A stretch of 14,305 nucleotides of DNA from Lachnoclostridium sp. UBA3320 (lineage in GTDB: Bacteria; Bacillota; Clostridia; Lachnospirales; Lachnospiraceae), in NCBI GenBank assembly GCA_002361175.1, contig DESG01000016.1, positions 79,679 through 93,983 on the forward strand, given 5' to 3'. The translations under genes were made by a program, and so were the position numbers. Each line of letters begins with the position of its first letter. Within the stretch, counting starts at the first letter, position 1. A model generated the notes under the pieces. That model searched no databases. It was not told the DNA's origin and worked only from the letters and a program-made list of their open reading frames with translations. Shown here piece after piece: positions 1 to 7,029 of this stretch.

Positions 1-46
1 TTTTATAAACTAATTTATTAAGTTATAAACTTTTTTACAAAAGGGG

Positions 47-74
47 TTGAATTTTTTAAAATTCATGTTATAAT
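47..74 (+). promoter_or_regulatory. Candidate SigA-type promoter of the SleB-domain gene
   Basis: A -35-like TTGAAT lies at 47-52 and a perfect -10 TATAAT at 69-74, with a 16-bp spacer. TG at 66-67, one base before the -10, makes it an extended -10. Transcription should begin near 80-82, leaving a leader of about 70 nt. The spacer itself holds a 7-bp inverted repeat, GAATTTT/AAAATTC at 49-64. The form suggests vegetative sigma-A transcription rather than a sporulation sigma factor, which is inference. Confidence 0.6.
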
Positions 75-75
75 T

Positions 76-128
76 GTTACATAAATGTTAAGGAAAATTT
101 AAAAAATATTTCAAAACATTTTTGTAAC
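76..128 (+). repeat. Long imperfect inverted repeat in the 5' leader
   Basis: GTTACATAAATGTT (76-89) is the reverse complement of AACATTTTTGTAAC (115-128) except for one position, with 25 bases between the arms. It starts just after the -10 box and ends 9 bases before the ribosome binding site. As RNA it would form a stem of 13 pairs with one mismatch; as DNA it could be an operator. No U-run follows it, so it is not a typical terminator. Confidence 0.55.
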
Positions 129-149
129 TTTTAAAACAGGGAGGTTTTT

Positions 150-923
150 ATGATTTTAAAAAAATTTGCAGCGGTAGCTATTATATTTACAACAGCTACA
201 GGTCTTTTCATGGAGCCAGTTTCCTCTATTACAACAGTTCCAAATAAAGTATTTGCATCAGGAATTATTGCAGAGGGTGATGAAAATAGTTTAACACAAG
301 ATGTAACGGGCACAGAAAATAACAGCGCTACAGATAACAGTACAGTTGCTACAGACATAAATATTACAGAAGCAGGCACTACAGATACTGGTGTTGTAGA
401 AAATACAAAAGACAACACAGAAAGTGATAGTACCTCGAATAGCAAAAAAGAAAATAATAATAATAAAACTAAGACTAAAGCTAAAAAAACTAAGGTTAAA
501 ATTCAGATAGCTAAAACTAAAGCAAGAAGAAATTATTCTAGTTCAGATTTAAAGCTTATGTCAAGTATTATTAACTGTGAAGCAGGAATCGAGCCATATC
601 AAGGCAAGATTGCTGTAGGAATAGTCGTTATGAACCGTATCAAGTCAAAAAGTTTTCCTAATACATTAGAGGGAGTTATATATCAGAGTGGACAGTTTTC
701 ACCTGTAAGAAATGGTTCACTTAGAAAAAGGCTTGCACAGTATAATTCAGGTAGAATAAATTCAAGACAGTGGAAGAGTTGTATAAGTGCTGCAAGAAAA
801 GTTTTAAATGGACAGCGTACAATAATATACAACGGCAGGACAAAGAATATGTCAGACTATCACTTCTTTAGTGTTGGCCTTAGAGGAGCTAGGTTAAGCT
901 TAGGTGGTCACAAGTTTAAATAA
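150..923 (+). CDS. Secreted SleB-domain (Hydrolase_2) cell wall hydrolase
   Basis: This 257-residue protein has three parts. Residues 1-36 look like a signal peptide, with a KK start, a hydrophobic stretch and a likely cleavage after VFA. Residues about 40-127 form a low-complexity linker, first rich in Thr, Asn and Asp, then very rich in Lys. Residues about 130-257 match the SleB/CwlJ hydrolase fold (Hydrolase_2). Its hallmark is the NCEAGIEPYQGKIAVG stretch, in which E144 would be the catalytic glutamate, followed by VVMNRIKS and FPNTLEGVIYQ. Members of this family cut peptidoglycan glycan strands as lytic transglycosylases, and SleB itself degrades spore cortex. There is no peptidoglycan-binding repeat, so the basic linker may hold it at the wall (inference). 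The ATG at 150 is 5 bases after AGGGAGG (138-144). It is monocistronic, with its own promoter and terminator. The role may be vegetative wall turnover or germination; the sequence does not decide. Confidence 0.88.
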   Translation: MILKKFAAVAIIFTTATGLFMEPVSSITTVPNKVFASGIIAEGDENSLTQDVTGTENNSATDNSTVATDINITEAGTTDTGVVENTKDNTESDSTSNSKKENNNNKTKTKAKKTKVKIQIAKTKARRNYSSSDLKLMSSIINCEAGIEPYQGKIAVGIVVMNRIKSKSFPNTLEGVIYQSGQFSPVRNGSLRKRLAQYNSGRINSRQWKSCISAARKVLNGQRTIIYNGRTKNMSDYHFFSVGLRGARLSLGGHKFK

Positions 924-946
924 TAAATTAGATTGCAGAAAGAATT

Positions 947-976
947 AAGGCATTTATTATATGCCTTTTTTTCTTT
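947..976 (+). terminator. Rho-independent terminator after the hydrolase gene
   Basis: AAGGCAT (947-953) pairs perfectly with ATGCCTT (961-967) around a 7-base loop. The 3' arm runs into seven T's (966-972) and a further CTTT. It lies 24 bases after the stop codon. Confidence 0.85.
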
Positions 977-990
977 GTGCAAATTTTACT

Positions 991-1018
991 TTTATATTTG
1001 GATATAATGTGGTAGAAT
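991..1018 (+). promoter_or_regulatory. Weakly supported promoter region of glnS
   Basis: Two -10 candidates lie between the terminator and glnS: TATAAT at 1003-1008, which lacks a convincing -35, and TAGAAT at 1013-1018. The second is preceded by TG at 1010-1011 (extended -10), with TTTATA at 991-996 as a possible -35 at 16 bp. A promoter is expected here because a terminator stands just upstream, but the exact boxes are uncertain. Confidence 0.35.
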
Positions 1019-1058
1019 AATAAACAGTATTTTAAAATATTCCGAAGGAGGAGACATA

Positions 1059-2753
1059 GTGAGTAATTCGGTTGATGAAAAGGAAACTGAAAAAGAAGTT
1101 GTTTCACGCAATTTTATTGAAAATATAATTGACAAAGATATTTCAGATGGAAACTGTAAGAAAGTTATTACACGTTTTCCACCAGAACCTAATGGCTATC
1201 TGCATATAGGGCATGCAAAGTCTATAGTTCTTAATTCGGGAATTGCCAAGGAATATGGTGGTATTTTTCATTTAAGGTTTGACGATACCAATCCAGTAAA
1301 GGAAGATATGGAGTTTGTAGAGTCTATTATAGAAGATGTTAAATGGATATGTGGTGATTTAGATACAGACCATATATATTACGCATCAGAATATTTTGAT
1401 ACAATGTATGAGTGTGCAATAAAGCTTATAAAGAAAGATAAAGCATATGTATGTGATTTGTCTGCTGACGAGATAAAACAATACAGAGGCACGCTAAAAG
1501 AACCAGGCAAGCCAAGTCCTTATAGAGACAGGACAATAGAGGAAAATTTAGATTTATTTGAACGTATGTGTGCAGGGGAATTTGAAGATGGTTCAAAGGT
1601 ACTGCGTGCCAAAATTGATATGGCATCTCCAAACATGAATATGAGAGACCCTGTGCTTTATAGAATTGCAAGGATTACACATCACAATTTGGGTGATAAG
1701 TGGTGCATCTATCCTATGTATGACTTTGCACACCCAATTGAAGATGCAATAGAAGGCATAAGTCATTCACTTTGTACCTTAGAATTTGAAGACCACAGAC
1801 CACTTTATGATTGGGTAGTACATGAGCTTGAATTTGAAAATCCGCCAAAGCAGATTGAATTTGCTAAGTTGTATTTAACTAATGTTGTCACAGGCAAGAG
1901 ATATATCAAAAAGCTTGTTGACAATGGCACAGTGGATGGGTGGGACGACCCAAGGCTTGTGACTATAGCAGCACTTAGAAGACGTGGATTTACGCCAGAG
2001 TCTATACGCAATTTTATTACATTATCAGGTATATCAAAGGCACAAAGTTCTTCTGATTATGCCATGCTTGAATACTGCATACGTGAAGACCTTAAACTTA
2101 AGCGACCACGAATGATGGCTGTATTAGACCCTGTAAAGCTTATTATTACCAATTATCCTGAAAATGAAATGGAATATCTTGATGTTGATAACAATCAAGA
2201 AAATAAAGCTATGGGTACACGTAAAGTTCCATTTGGCAGAGAACTTTATATCGACAGAGAAGACTTTATGATAAATCCGCCAAAGAAGTATTTTAGGCTC
2301 TATCCTGGCAACGAAGTAAGACTTATGAATGCTTATTTTGTAAAATGCACTGATTATAAAACAGATGAATGGGGCAATGTTACAGAAATATACTGCACTT
2401 ATGACCCTGAAACAAAAAGTGGCAGTGGATTTACAGGAAGAAAGGTAAAAGGAACCATACATTGGGTGTGTGCCGAGACAGCTGAAAGAGCTGAAGTTCG
2501 CCTGTATGAAAATATTGTAGATGAAGAAAAAGGGGTATATAATGAAGATGGGGAAGTAAATTTAAACCCTAATTCATTAACTGTACTGAAAAACTGTTAT
2601 ATTGAACCAGCTCTTGCAGAAGCAAAGCCTAAAGACAGTTTTCAGTTTGTAAGGCATGGTTATTTTTGTGTAGACTTAAAGGACACCAAAAAGGGACACC
2701 TAGTATTTAATAGGATAGTTTCATTAAAGAGTTCTTATAAGTTAAAAGATTAA
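1059..2753 (+). CDS. glnS: Glutaminyl-tRNA synthetase (GlnRS)
   Basis: This class I aminoacyl-tRNA synthetase attaches glutamine to tRNA-Gln in the cytoplasm. The predicted 564 residues are close to the usual length of about 550. The ATP-binding HIGH motif is in PPEPNGYLHIGHAKS, with H49-I50-G51-H52. The Rossmann fold continues with FDDTNP, and DGWDDPRL and ALRRRGFTPESIR follow the second signature. The KMSKS position reads V-T-G-K-R (residues 277-281) instead of the VMSKR of the E. coli enzyme. The C-terminal half looks like the beta-barrel anticodon-binding region. The start is GTG, 7 bases after AAGGAGG (1045-1051). Many Firmicutes lack GlnRS and make Gln-tRNA with GatCAB; a GlnRS gene in this type of genome is usually explained by ancient transfer, which is general knowledge and not shown here. 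The next gene begins only 14 bases later, suggesting an operon. Confidence 0.97.
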   Translation: MSNSVDEKETEKEVVSRNFIENIIDKDISDGNCKKVITRFPPEPNGYLHIGHAKSIVLNSGIAKEYGGIFHLRFDDTNPVKEDMEFVESIIEDVKWICGDLDTDHIYYASEYFDTMYECAIKLIKKDKAYVCDLSADEIKQYRGTLKEPGKPSPYRDRTIEENLDLFERMCAGEFEDGSKVLRAKIDMASPNMNMRDPVLYRIARITHHNLGDKWCIYPMYDFAHPIEDAIEGISHSLCTLEFEDHRPLYDWVVHELEFENPPKQIEFAKLYLTNVVTGKRYIKKLVDNGTVDGWDDPRLVTIAALRRRGFTPESIRNFITLSGISKAQSSSDYAMLEYCIREDLKLKRPRMMAVLDPVKLIITNYPENEMEYLDVDNNQENKAMGTRKVPFGRELYIDREDFMINPPKKYFRLYPGNEVRLMNAYFVKCTDYKTDEWGNVTEIYCTYDPETKSGSGFTGRKVKGTIHWVCAETAERAEVRLYENIVDEEKGVYNEDGEVNLNPNSLTVLKNCYIEPALAEAKPKDSFQFVRHGYFCVDLKDTKKGHLVFNRIVSLKSSYKLKD

Positions 2754-2767
2754 GGGGGTAAAATGAA

Positions 2768-3616
2768 ATGAGTTTATTTAGTGGACTTGAAAAATATGGA
2801 ATTGAAAAATTTGATGATATAGATGTTAAAGAAAAGAGAAAAACAGAAACAAGGAGAGTGCAAAAGAAACCGACACCTAAGCCAGTACAAAAAATTAATG
2901 AAACAGATATAATTTTTGACAAAACGCATATTTGTCCAATATGTGATAGCAAATTTCGTTCTAAAACTATTAAAACAGGTAAAGTACACTTAGTTTCACA
3001 GGATACTGATTTAAGACCTAGGTATCAAGATATTGATTCTATCAAGTATGATGTTATAGCGTGTCCTAACTGTGGTTATGCTGCACTTGCCAGATTTTTT
3101 AAAACTATTATGCCATCACAGGCAAAGCTTGTAAAGGAGAATATAACTAAAAATTTTACAGGCTTGTCAAAGATAGAGGGTCCATATACTTATGATTATT
3201 CACTGGAAATTTATCAGCTCGCTCTTGCCAATGTAATGGTAAAAAGAGCAAAATCAAGCGAAAAAGCTTATACATGTTTAAAGACTGCTTGGCTTTGCAG
3301 AGGTAAATCAGAGAGTATGGACGGAAGCGAACCTGACTATGAAAAGACTATATATGAACTTGAAGAAGATGAAAAATCACTGATGCTTAAAGCTTATGAG
3401 GGCTTTAAAGAGGCATTTACTAAGGAAAACTTTCCTATGTGTGGAATGGACGAATTGACTGTCACATATCTTGTAGCAGAACTTGCAAGACGTGCTGGTG
3501 ACTATGACGAATCAGCACGTTATATATCAAGGATTCTTACATCAAGAGTTGCTAGTGAGCGCATTAAAGATAAAGCAAGAGCTATAAAAGAGCTTATAGA
3601 TGAAGATAAAAAATAG
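2768..3616 (+). CDS. DUF2225 family protein with a four-cysteine metal site
   Basis: This 282-residue protein of unknown function resembles the DUF2225 family, common in Clostridia. Residues 1-50 are basic and probably flexible (KEKRKTETRR, KKPTPKP). C56-P-I-C59 and C99-P-N-C102-G-Y form two CxxC knuckles typical of a zinc ribbon or rubredoxin-like site. Between them is the family-like segment QDTDLRPRYQDID. From about residue 130 on it is helical and charged, with alternating patterns reminiscent of TPR-like repeats. It has no signal peptide or membrane segment, so it should be cytoplasmic. The ATG at 2768 has GGGGG at 2754-2758, 9 bases upstream. An earlier ATG at 2763 opens only the two-codon frame ATG AAA TGA, whose stop overlaps the true start. 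The 14-base gap to glnS implies co-transcription. Confidence 0.85.
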   Translation: MSLFSGLEKYGIEKFDDIDVKEKRKTETRRVQKKPTPKPVQKINETDIIFDKTHICPICDSKFRSKTIKTGKVHLVSQDTDLRPRYQDIDSIKYDVIACPNCGYAALARFFKTIMPSQAKLVKENITKNFTGLSKIEGPYTYDYSLEIYQLALANVMVKRAKSSEKAYTCLKTAWLCRGKSESMDGSEPDYEKTIYELEEDEKSLMLKAYEGFKEAFTKENFPMCGMDELTVTYLVAELARRAGDYDESARYISRILTSRVASERIKDKARAIKELIDEDKK

Positions 3617-3673
3617 GCGAAACCAAGTAAATTGTAAATACATATTAGATATAACATCTAAGAGGTTATTTTT

Positions 3674-4360
3674 ATGAATGAAAGGTTATTTTGCTTTATT
3701 ATTTGCTATAACGATATTATTTTCTTGGAAGAATGTTTACTTTATATTGACCAGCTTAATATTCCAGAAGGATACACAACTGATATAATAACAGTTGCAG
3801 AAGCTGATTCAATGACAGAGGGATATCAGGCGGGCATGGAAGCTAGTAATGCAAAGTACAAAATTTATCTGCATCAGGATGTATTTATTTTAAACCGCTC
3901 TTTTTTATCAGATACACTAAATATTTTTTTGCATAATAAAAATTTAGGAATGCTTGGAATGGTTGGCAGCAAAAAAATGCCTAAAAGTGGAATTATGTGG
4001 GATAATAAAAATAGAATTGGCGCACTTAGAAGCTGCTCTTTAGCTACAGTAGATGACTTTTTTGATATACCAATGACTTGTGGCAGAGGAAACTGGGAAA
4101 ATGTAGAAGCGATTGATGGTCTTATCATGATGACACAATATGATATAGATTGGCGCAAAGACTTGTTTCATGGCTGGGATTTTTATGATGTCTCACAGTC
4201 GTTTGAATTTCGAAAAGCTGGATATAATATAGGTGTCCCATATCAAGAAATACCTTGGGTTCTTCATGATTGTGGTTTTTTAAATTTCTCTAATTATAAT
4301 CATGAAAGAGAGATATTTGTAAAAGAATATTTCATGGAAGAAAAAAGTTTAGGAGAGTAA
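3674..4360 (+). CDS. Glycosyltransferase family 2-like protein (StrF type)
   Basis: This 228-residue protein matches the compact GT-A-like glycosyltransferases related to StrF (Glyco_tranf_2_5 in Pfam terms, from memory). The N-terminus RLFCFIICYND is the nucleotide-binding first strand. LHQDVFI, with D69, sits at the place of the DxD metal site. EAIDGLIMMT (D148-G149) and HGWDFYD (D169, D172) match the acceptor-binding and base regions, and H198 in VLHDCG could be a late metal ligand. Such enzymes transfer a sugar from a nucleotide-sugar to an acceptor; the substrate cannot be told. It has no membrane span, so it is cytoplasmic or peripheral. The start follows AAGAGG (3660-3665) at 8 bases. 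It lies 57 bases after the DUF2225 gene with no terminator between, so read-through from glnS is likely. Its stop codon is inside the hairpin at 4358-4388. Confidence 0.8.
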   Translation: MNERLFCFIICYNDIIFLEECLLYIDQLNIPEGYTTDIITVAEADSMTEGYQAGMEASNAKYKIYLHQDVFILNRSFLSDTLNIFLHNKNLGMLGMVGSKKMPKSGIMWDNKNRIGALRSCSLATVDDFFDIPMTCGRGNWENVEAIDGLIMMTQYDIDWRKDLFHGWDFYDVSQSFEFRKAGYNIGVPYQEIPWVLHDCGFLNFSNYNHEREIFVKEYFMEEKSLGE

Positions 4361-4388
4361 ATCCCACAGCTAAAAGCAGTGGGATTTA
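4358..4388 (+). repeat. Perfect 10-bp hairpin spanning the glycosyltransferase stop codon
   Basis: TAAATCCCAC (4358-4367) pairs perfectly with GTGGGATTTA (4379-4388). The 11-base loop can add GCT/AGC pairs inside (4369-4371 with 4375-4377). The first three bases are the stop codon of the upstream gene, and the 3' arm ends 12 bases before the next ATG. The bases after it (GTTAATATTATT) are not a U-run, so it is at best a weak terminator. It may instead be a translation-controlling or repetitive hairpin. Confidence 0.6.
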
Positions 4389-4400
4389 GTTAATATTATT

Positions 4401-4802
4401 ATGGAAAATAAATATCTTAATATACTTTGTCAAATGATAATTGATGGACGTTTATCAGAAGCTTGTACTTATACAAAAAGACATATTCAAAAGTGTAGTA
4501 ATAATGAATATTTTGTAATTTTATATATTTTATTTCGCATATGGGAAGAAGAACGTCATGCCAATGTAGAAGATATATTTTCTTGTGTTGAATGTGAACC
4601 AGAAAAGCTTATAAAGCATTATACCAAGATAAAATTATATTTAAGAAGATTTGAATATAATATGCCAGAGCATATACTATTAGATGCCATAGACTATTTT
4701 AAAAAATATCACGTATCTATTTATGCTCTTTCTCGTATTGCACAATTTGCTTGTATAAATCCGTCATACACTATGAACAAATTGTCAAATATATATGTTT
4801 AA
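4401..4802 (+). CDS. Hypothetical protein, 133 residues
   Basis: I do not recognise this protein. It is predicted to be soluble and largely helical, with several aromatic-rich segments (residues about 36-50 YFVILYILFRIWEEE, then IKLYLRRFEYN). The arrangement LSEACTYTKRHI, VILYILFRIWEEER, IKLYLRRFEY, LLDAIDYFKKY is compatible with short helical-hairpin repeats of TPR type. There is no signal peptide and no cysteine cluster. The ATG at 4401 has no Shine-Dalgarno sequence; the preceding bases are GTTAATATTATT, and the next in-frame ATG (4434) has none either. Codon use is plausible for the genome but strongly AT-biased. It lies 40 bases after the glycosyltransferase gene and may be an accessory to it, or a decaying remnant. 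A shorter or non-functional reading frame cannot be excluded. Confidence 0.5.
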   Translation: MENKYLNILCQMIIDGRLSEACTYTKRHIQKCSNNEYFVILYILFRIWEEERHANVEDIFSCVECEPEKLIKHYTKIKLYLRRFEYNMPEHILLDAIDYFKKYHVSIYALSRIAQFACINPSYTMNKLSNIYV

Positions 4803-4888
4803 AACTAGAAAAAGTGAGATAAAATTAGATATAACGAATATAAAAAAGAAAAGTACTAAAAATTACCAAAATATAACTTTGCATTGTA

Positions 4889-4917
4889 TTGCACAAAATT
4901 TCTAAATGAAATATATT
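4889..4917 (+). promoter_or_regulatory. groESL promoter
   Basis: TTGCAC (4889-4894) and TATATT (4912-4917) are separated by exactly 17 bp, a good sigma-A match. The expected start of transcription (about 4923-4926) falls directly before the CIRCE element, the arrangement usual for HrcA-repressed chaperone operons. Confidence 0.8.
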
Positions 4918-4927
4918 ATGTTTATGG

Positions 4928-4954
4928 TTAGCACTCGAAATGAGCGAGTGCTAG
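4928..4954 (+). promoter_or_regulatory. CIRCE operator (HrcA binding site)
   Basis: TTAGCACTC (4928-4936), a 9-base spacer GAAATGAGC, and GAGTGCTAG (4946-4954) match the CIRCE consensus TTAGCACTC-N9-GAGTGCTAA at all but the outermost base. In Firmicutes the HrcA repressor binds it and is released on heat shock. It lies between the promoter and groES, so it would also form a hairpin in the mRNA leader. Confidence 0.97.
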
Positions 4955-4984
4955 TAAACAGGATTTGAAAAGGAGGATATATTT

Positions 4985-5272
4985 ATGAAATTATCACCAT
5001 TAGGAGATAGGGTTGTTTTAAAACAGTTAGAGGCAGAAGAGACTACAAAGTCAGGTATCGTATTACCAGGCAATGCTCAGGAAAAACCACAGCAGGCAGA
5101 AGTTATTGCAGTAGGTCCTGGCGGTATTGTTGATGGTAAAGAAGTAGAAATGCAGGTGTCTGTAGGAGATAAAGTTATCTATTCTAAGTATGCAGGAACA
5201 GAAGTTAAGCTTGAAGATGAAGAATTTATCGTAGTTCGCCAGAATGACATAGTTGCTAAAGTTGAAGAATAA
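4985..5272 (+). CDS. groES: GroES co-chaperonin (Hsp10)
   Basis: GroES forms the heptameric lid of the GroEL folding chamber in the cytoplasm. The 95 residues are the standard length. The start KLSPLGDRVVLKQLEAEE is typical of the family. The mobile loop that contacts GroEL follows as TTKSGIVLPGNAQEKP (about residues 20-35), then AEVIAVGPG and a C-terminus VRQNDIVAKVEE. AGGAGG (4971-4976) lies 8 bases before the ATG. It is the first gene of the CIRCE-controlled operon, with groL 68 bases downstream. Confidence 0.98.
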   Translation: MKLSPLGDRVVLKQLEAEETTKSGIVLPGNAQEKPQQAEVIAVGPGGIVDGKEVEMQVSVGDKVIYSKYAGTEVKLEDEEFIVVRQNDIVAKVEE

Positions 5273-5288
5273 GCAGCAAAGCGACAGC

Positions 5289-5320
5289 ACAATTATAAGT
5301 TGTATAAATATCAGATATTT
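5289..5320 (+). repeat. Two small inverted repeats between groES and groL
   Basis: ACAATT/AGTTGT (5289-5294 with 5298-5303) and AAATATC/GATATTT (5306-5312 with 5314-5320) are adjacent inverted repeats just before the groL ribosome binding site. Both are AT-rich and weak. They could form small mRNA hairpins that affect processing or relative expression of the two genes. Confidence 0.35.
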
Positions 5321-5340
5321 GAATGGAGGAAAATTATATC

Positions 5341-6963
5341 ATGGCAAAAGAGATTAAATTTGGAGCAGAAGCTAGAGCAGCACTTGAAGCTGGTGTAAAT
5401 AAACTTGCAGATACAGTAAAAGTAACATTAGGACCTAAAGGAAGAAATGTAGTTCTTGACAAATCTTTTGGTGCACCTCTTATTACAAATGATGGTGTTA
5501 CAATCGCAAAAGATATAGAACTTGAAGATGGCTTTGAAAATATGGGTGCACAGCTTGTTAAAGAAGTTGCAACAAAAACAAATGACGTTGCAGGTGATGG
5601 TACTACAACAGCTACAGTGCTTGCACAGGCTATGGTAAATGAAGGTATTAAAAACCTTGCAGCAGGTGCTAATCCTATTATTCTTCGCAGAGGTATGAAG
5701 AAAGCGTGTGAGTGTGCAGTTGATGCAATCGCAAAAATGAGCTCAAAAGTTACAGGTAAAGACCAGATAGCTAAGGTTGCTGCTATTTCCGCAGGTGATG
5801 ATTTTGTTGGTGAGATGGTTGCTGACGCAATGGAAAAAGTATCTAATGACGGAGTAATTACAATCGAAGAATCCAAGACAATGAAAACAGAGCTTGACCT
5901 TGTTGAAGGAATGCAATTTGACAGAGGCTATGTATCATCTTATATGGCTACAGATATGGATAAGATGGAAGCAAACCTTGATAATCCATATATTCTTATA
6001 ACAGATAAGAAGATTTCTAATATACAGGAAATACTTCCACTGCTTGAGCAGGTTGTACAAAGCAGTGCAAAACTTCTTATTATTGCAGAAGATGTAGAAG
6101 GCGAAGCACTTACAACACTGGTAATTAATAAATTAAGAGGCACATTCAATGTAGTAGCTGTAAAAGCTCCTGGATATGGAGACAGAAGAAAGGCTATGCT
6201 TGAGGATATAGCAATACTTACAGGCGGAACAGTTATCTCAGAAGAAGTTGGTCTTGAGCTTAAAGATGCAACATTAGAGCAGCTTGGACGTGCTAAATCA
6301 GTTAAGGTACAGAAAGAAAATACAGTTATTGTTGATGGTGCAGGAGAGAAGAGTGATATTGACTCAAGAATTGCACAGATAAGAGCACAGATTGAAGAAA
6401 CAACATCAGACTTTGACAAGGAGAAACTTCAGGAAAGACTTGCAAAACTTGCTGGTGGTGTAGCTGTAATTCGTGTGGGCGCTGCTACAGAAACAGAGAT
6501 GCAGGAAGCTAAACTTCGTATGGAAGATGCACTTGCTGCTACAAGAGCTGCTGTTGAAGAAGGTATTATCTCAGGTGGTGGTTCTGCATATATTCATGCT
6601 GCAAAAGAAGTTGAAAAGCTTGCAGAGACACTTGAAGGAGATGAAAAGACAGGTGCTAACATCTTATTAAAGGCTCTTGAAGCACCAAGTATGATAATAG
6701 CACAGAATGCAGGACTTGAAGGCGCAGTAATTATTAACAAAGTACGTGAATCAGAAAAAGGTATTGGATTTGACGTATTAAAAGAGGACTATACAGACAT
6801 GGTACAGGCTGGTATCGTTGACCCTGCAAAAGTTACAAGAAGTGCACTCCAGAATGCAACAAGTGTAGCATCTACACTCCTTACAACAGAATCTGTAGTA
6901 TCTACAATTAAAGAAGATACTCCTGCAATGCCAGCAGGCGGCGGACAGATGGGCATGATGTAA
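5341..6963 (+). CDS. groL: GroEL chaperonin (Hsp60)
   Basis: GroEL is the ATP-driven double-ring chaperonin that folds proteins with GroES. The product is 540 residues, the normal length. The equatorial ATP-site motifs are present: TLGPKGRNVVLDKSFG near residue 30 and NDVAGDGTTTATVLAQ with D86 as the metal ligand. VGAATETEMQEAK and the C-terminal GGGQMGMM tail are also typical. The start is the ATG at 5341 (MAKEIKFG), because GGAGGA (5325-5330) lies 10 bases before it. An in-frame ATG at 5323 would put that ribosome binding site inside the gene, so it is rejected. It is the second gene of the operon, under HrcA/CIRCE control, and is followed by a probable terminator. Confidence 0.98.
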   Translation: MAKEIKFGAEARAALEAGVNKLADTVKVTLGPKGRNVVLDKSFGAPLITNDGVTIAKDIELEDGFENMGAQLVKEVATKTNDVAGDGTTTATVLAQAMVNEGIKNLAAGANPIILRRGMKKACECAVDAIAKMSSKVTGKDQIAKVAAISAGDDFVGEMVADAMEKVSNDGVITIEESKTMKTELDLVEGMQFDRGYVSSYMATDMDKMEANLDNPYILITDKKISNIQEILPLLEQVVQSSAKLLIIAEDVEGEALTTLVINKLRGTFNVVAVKAPGYGDRRKAMLEDIAILTGGTVISEEVGLELKDATLEQLGRAKSVKVQKENTVIVDGAGEKSDIDSRIAQIRAQIEETTSDFDKEKLQERLAKLAGGVAVIRVGAATETEMQEAKLRMEDALAATRAAVEEGIISGGGSAYIHAAKEVEKLAETLEGDEKTGANILLKALEAPSMIIAQNAGLEGAVIINKVRESEKGIGFDVLKEDYTDMVQAGIVDPAKVTRSALQNATSVASTLLTTESVVSTIKEDTPAMPAGGGQMGMM

Positions 6964-6995
6964 TATATATAATAATGTGATGATGTAATTGATGG

Positions 6996-7029
6996 TAGAG
7001 AGGTACTGTTAGCTGGCAGTATCTCTTTA
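6996..7029 (+). terminator. Probable terminator of groESL
   Basis: Bases 6996-7008 pair with 7017-7029 in a 13-bp stem with two G-T pairs around an 8-base loop (TTAGCTGG). The 3' arm contains TCTCTTTA, but only scattered T's follow, so termination may be incomplete. It lies 32 bases after the groL stop codon. Confidence 0.5.

Noticed and set aside
20..36. Terminator of a gene left of the window (AAGTT/AACTT plus T-run)
   Set aside because: The stem has only five mostly A-T pairs, too weak to call in such AT-rich sequence.
924..1058. T-box leader upstream of glnS
   Set aside because: No T-box core sequence or specifier-type stems are visible, and the gap after the previous terminator is too short for one.
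3644..4835. Shared 12-mer ATTAGATATAAC at 3644 and 4824
   Set aside because: Both lie in AT-rich spacers with no common flanking structure, so chance repetition is the simplest explanation.
4905..4967. Short frame starting ATG AAA TAT before groES
   Set aside because: It runs through the CIRCE operator, has no ribosome binding site and is explained by regulatory sequence.
5323..5340. Extended start of GroEL at 5323
   Set aside because: It would place the GGAGGA ribosome binding site inside the gene and add residues absent from GroEL; MAKEIKFG at 5341 is the family start.
5334..6419. Long minus-strand open frames opposite groL
   Set aside because: They mirror the codon pattern of groL, have no ribosome binding sites and resemble no protein family.
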